Shown: positions 52,413-54,797 of the stretch, one piece after another | Numbering within the stretch: the stretch's first letter is position 1 | Layout: each line of letters begins with the position of its first letter | Source: Burkholderiales bacterium | GTDB lineage: Bacteria; Pseudomonadota; Gammaproteobacteria; Burkholderiales; Burkholderiaceae_C | Direction: 5' to 3' | Assembly: GCA_016191995.1 (NCBI GenBank) | Contig: JACPVA010000182.1 | Span: 1-54,797 of the forward strand | DNA length: 54,797 nt | Notes under the pieces: generated by a model | What the model was told of the DNA's origin: nothing | The model's input: the letters and a program-made list of their open reading frames with translations, nothing else | Database searches by the model: none | Program-made: the position numbers and the translations under genes

Positions 52413-54443
52413 CTACAGCGGCCAGACGACCAGCAGCAGCGGCACCGCCACCGCGATCACCAGCAGTTCCAGCGGCAGGCCGAGCCGCCAGTAGTCGCCG
52501 AAGCGGAATCCGCCGGGGCCGAGGATCAGCGTATTGTTCTGGTGCCCGATCGGCGTCAGGAAGGCGCACGAGGCACCGATCGCCACCGCCATCAGGAAGG
52601 CGTCGGCGCTCGCGCCGAGCGCCGACGCGGTGCCGATCGCGATCGGGCACATGACGGCGGCGGTGGCGGCGTTGTTCATCACGTCGGACAGGAACATCGT
52701 CACGACCAGGATCAGCACCAGCGCGCCGATCGCGTGGCCCTGCGCGACGCCGTCGAGCAGCACGCGCGCGACGAGGTCGGCCGCGCCGCTGGACTCCATC
52801 GCGCCGGCCACCGGGATCAGCGCCGCCAGCAGCACGATCACCGGCCAGTCGACGGCGTCGTAGACCGCGCGCGGCGGCACCGTGCGCAAGGCCATCGACG
52901 CCAGCACGCCGGCGAGGAAGGCCGTGGCCGCCGGCAGCAGCCCGAGTGCGGCCACGCCGACCGACGCCAGCATCACCAGCGTCGCGGTGATCGCCTTGCG
53001 CCGGTCCGGGATCCGCAGCTCGCGCTCGGCCAGCGGCACGCCGCCGTTGTCGGACGCGAACTCGGCGATCGACTCCTGCGCCCCCTGCATCAGCAGCAGG
53101 TCGCCGGCGCGCAGCGCCAGCGACCGCAGGCGCACCATCGATCGCTGCCCCTGGCGCGACACCGCGAGCAGGTTCAGCCCGTAGCGCGTGCGCATCAGGA
53201 TGTCGCTCGCCGAGCGGCCGACCAGCACCGAGGCGGGGAGGACCGCGAGCTCGACCAGCACGAGGTCGCCGGCGTCGGCGGACTTCTCGCCCTTCTCCGC
53301 CTTCGCCTCCTCGTCATCGCTCCCGTCGTCGTTCCTGCCCTTCTTGCCCTTGTCGTCCTTCTTGCCCTTGTCGTCCTCCTCGCCCTTCCTCGCCTGCTCG
53401 TCCTTCTCCGCCTGCTCGTCGCTCTCGGCCTTCCCGACCTTCTCACCCGTCGCGCCCGTGTCGCCCTGCTCGCCCTTCCTGCCGTCGTCCCGCGCGCCGC
53501 CTTCGTCGGCCCCGGGCTCGGCTTCGTCGTCGCCGTCGGTCTTCTTCGGCTCGACCGCCTCCTCGAGCTTCAGGCCGAGCTCGGACAGCATCTTCGCCAG
53601 CGCCTCGGCCTCCGCCTCGACGACCAGGATGTCGCCCTCGCGCAGCCTGCGTCGCGGGTGCGGCGCGACGATGCGGGTGGCGTTGCGAACCAGCCCGATC
53701 ACCTGCGCACCGATCTCGTCGAGCGAGGCCTCGACCTCGCGCAGGCTGCGCCCGGCGGACTTGCTGCCTTTGGCGACGCGCGCCTCGGTGATGTAGGCGC
53801 CGGTCTCGAAGCCCTCGGCACCGGAATGCTTGCGCGCCGGCACGATCCGCCAGCCGACCAGCACGATGAACAGCGCGCCGAGCAGCGCCACCGGCGCGCC
53901 GACCGCGGTGTAGTCGAACATCCCGAAGCCTTCGCGCCCCGGCAGCTGCTGGCGAAAGCCGGCGACGATCAGGTTCGGCGGCGTGCCGATCAGCGTCGTC
54001 ATGCCGCCCAGGATCGACCCGAAGGCCAGTGGCATCAGCACCTTGCCCGGCGGAAGCTCCAGACGCGCGGCGAGCTGGATCGCCACCGGCATCAGCAGCG
54101 CCAGCGCGCCGACGTTGTTCATGAAGCCCGACAGCAGCGCCGCCAGCACGACCAGCGCGCCGATGCCCAGCGTCGGCCCGGCGCGCGCCGGCAGCACGCT
54201 GCGCGCCAGCACGTCGACCGCGCCCGAGGTCTGCAACCCGCGGCTGAGCACCAGCACGCAGGCGACCGTGACCACCGCCGGGTGGCCGAAGCCGGCGAAG
54301 GCGTCCGCCGGCGCGACCAGCCCCGCGAGCACGCAAGCCAGCAGCGCGCCGGCAGCGACCATGTCGTGCCGCCAGCGGCCCCACAGGAACATCGCCACCG
54401 TGGCGACGAGGATCGTCAACACGAGGATCTGGTCGTTTGTCAT
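52413..54443 (-). CDS. SLC13/DASS-type anion permease with TrkA-C (RCK) domains
   Basis: This 676-residue inner-membrane transporter has about 11-12 hydrophobic segments in two halves with SGFMNNVGALALLMPVA and SDVMNNAATAAVMCPIA, and TTLIGTPPNLIVAG in the first. Two RCK/TrkA-C domains lie between the halves. The first is split from the second by a 90-residue low-complexity insert (about 299-389) of Lys/Asp/Glu/Gly (KGKKDDKGKKG etc.). It would carry dicarboxylate, sulfate or a similar anion. The start at 54443 precedes the first membrane segment. Confidence 0.9.
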   Translation of the reverse strand: MTNDQILVLTILVATVAMFLWGRWRHDMVAAGALLACVLAGLVAPADAFAGFGHPAVVTVACVLVLSRGLQTSGAVDVLARSVLPARAGPTLGIGALVVLAALLSGFMNNVGALALLMPVAIQLAARLELPPGKVLMPLAFGSILGGMTTLIGTPPNLIVAGFRQQLPGREGFGMFDYTAVGAPVALLGALFIVLVGWRIVPARKHSGAEGFETGAYITEARVAKGSKSAGRSLREVEASLDEIGAQVIGLVRNATRIVAPHPRRRLREGDILVVEAEAEALAKMLSELGLKLEEAVEPKKTDGDDEAEPGADEGGARDDGRKGEQGDTGATGEKVGKAESDEQAEKDEQARKGEEDDKGKKDDKGKKGRNDDGSDDEEAKAEKGEKSADAGDLVLVELAVLPASVLVGRSASDILMRTRYGLNLLAVSRQGQRSMVRLRSLALRAGDLLLMQGAQESIAEFASDNGGVPLAERELRIPDRRKAITATLVMLASVGVAALGLLPAATAFLAGVLASMALRTVPPRAVYDAVDWPVIVLLAALIPVAGAMESSGAADLVARVLLDGVAQGHAIGALVLILVVTMFLSDVMNNAATAAVMCPIAIGTASALGASADAFLMAVAIGASCAFLTPIGHQNNTLILGPGGFRFGDYWRLGLPLELLVIAVAVPLLLVVWPL

Positions 54444-54757
54444 CGTCGTCGTTCGTGCCTCTCGCCGCTGCCACGGCGTGACCTGCGGCGCGGATCCCGC
54501 ACGGCGCGCGCCGTGCGGGCTCGACCGCGCGCAGCCGCGGCGATTGTGCAGGCGGCGCCGGCGCGCCACGCCGCGCACGCCACCGGCCCGCCGATCAGCA
54601 CAGCCCTGCCACGGCGACTCTGGGTTAGAGGCCCCTCTCTGATCGCCTGCAGCGCGCCATCCGGCGCCGACAATCCGATTGCATCGCGCGCTAGCGATCG
54701 AGCTACCGACCGAACCAGCGCCGTACGACTCACCAACCTGAAGGAAAGAGGCACACC

Positions 54758-54797
54758 ATGGCCAGGACCCGTACCCCCGCGAAGACCCGCAATGCGC
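54758..54797 (+). CDS. Partial gene running off the right edge (start only)
   Basis: An ATG at 54758 follows AAGGAAAGAGG, a good ribosome-binding site, and opens the frame MARTRTPAKTRNA. The Lys/Arg/Thr-rich start could belong to a phasin, a histone-like protein or another basic protein; 13 codons are not enough to tell. The gap 54444-54757 before it has no recognised gene. Confidence 0.6.
   Translation, partial: MARTRTPAKTRNA

Overview
The window is very GC-rich, with dense short-spaced operons. It looks like a Burkholderiales betaproteobacterium, probably of the Rubrivivax/Leptothrix/Methylibium type. The evidence is the gene repertoire: a chromosomal-type integron integrase, a recJ-rpfE pair, a tungstate ABC transporter beside moeA, a PEP-CTERM protein, a patatin-like lipase and a GntP remnant. 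No rRNA, tRNA or CRISPR array was seen.

Layout. 1-2245: integron integrase with a LexA-box promoter and an upstream 30-bp tandem repeat, then an AbrB-type VapBC module. 2443-8426: recJ and an RpfE-like gene (minus strand), then lolC-lolD and a CpdA-like phosphodiesterase (plus strand). 8593-12182: an orphan GspE/PilB-type ATPase and a second VapBC module. 12327-16668: moeA divergent from tupB-tupC-tupA, then a universal stress protein. 16697-20780: housekeeping genes (thioesterase, PEP-CTERM protein, upp, sirtuin, rlmB, membrane acyltransferase). 20836-21995: RES/Xre toxin-antitoxin pair. 22048-26400: two ~420-500 bp structured direct repeats flanking an acyl-CoA ligase/aldehyde dehydrogenase pair.

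26484-39526 is a catabolic region of two divergent operons. The minus-strand operon encodes an SCP2-domain protein, a MerR regulator, acyl-CoA dehydrogenase, thiolase and a FadJ-like protein. The plus-strand operon encodes an SDR, carboxyltransferase, acyl-CoA dehydrogenase, enoyl-CoA hydratase, biotin carboxylase/BCCP and a DUF849 beta-keto acid cleavage enzyme. Its order matches the core of the Pseudomonas atu (acyclic terpene) operon and resembles liu (leucine). A perfect palindrome sits between the two operons, over the predicted -35 boxes. Together the genes could activate, dehydrogenate, carboxylate, hydrate and cleave a branched or terpenoid acid, and beta-oxidise the product.

39590-44993 is a type III restriction-modification operon with a HepT/MntA toxin-antitoxin pair built in. 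The HepT-like gene lies between mod and res, and the MntA-like nucleotidyltransferase is fused in frame to the N-terminus of Res. 45157-54797: rsgA with a small membrane protein, a methyltransferase, a ParD/ParE-like pair, a decayed GntP gene, a patatin-like lipase, a CBS/DUF294 protein, an SLC13-type permease with a charged insert, and the first codons of one more gene.

The two most interesting items are the HepT-[MntA::Res] arrangement and the paired structured repeats, whose hairpins keep base pairing through compensatory changes. Five toxin-antitoxin-like modules occur in 55 kb.
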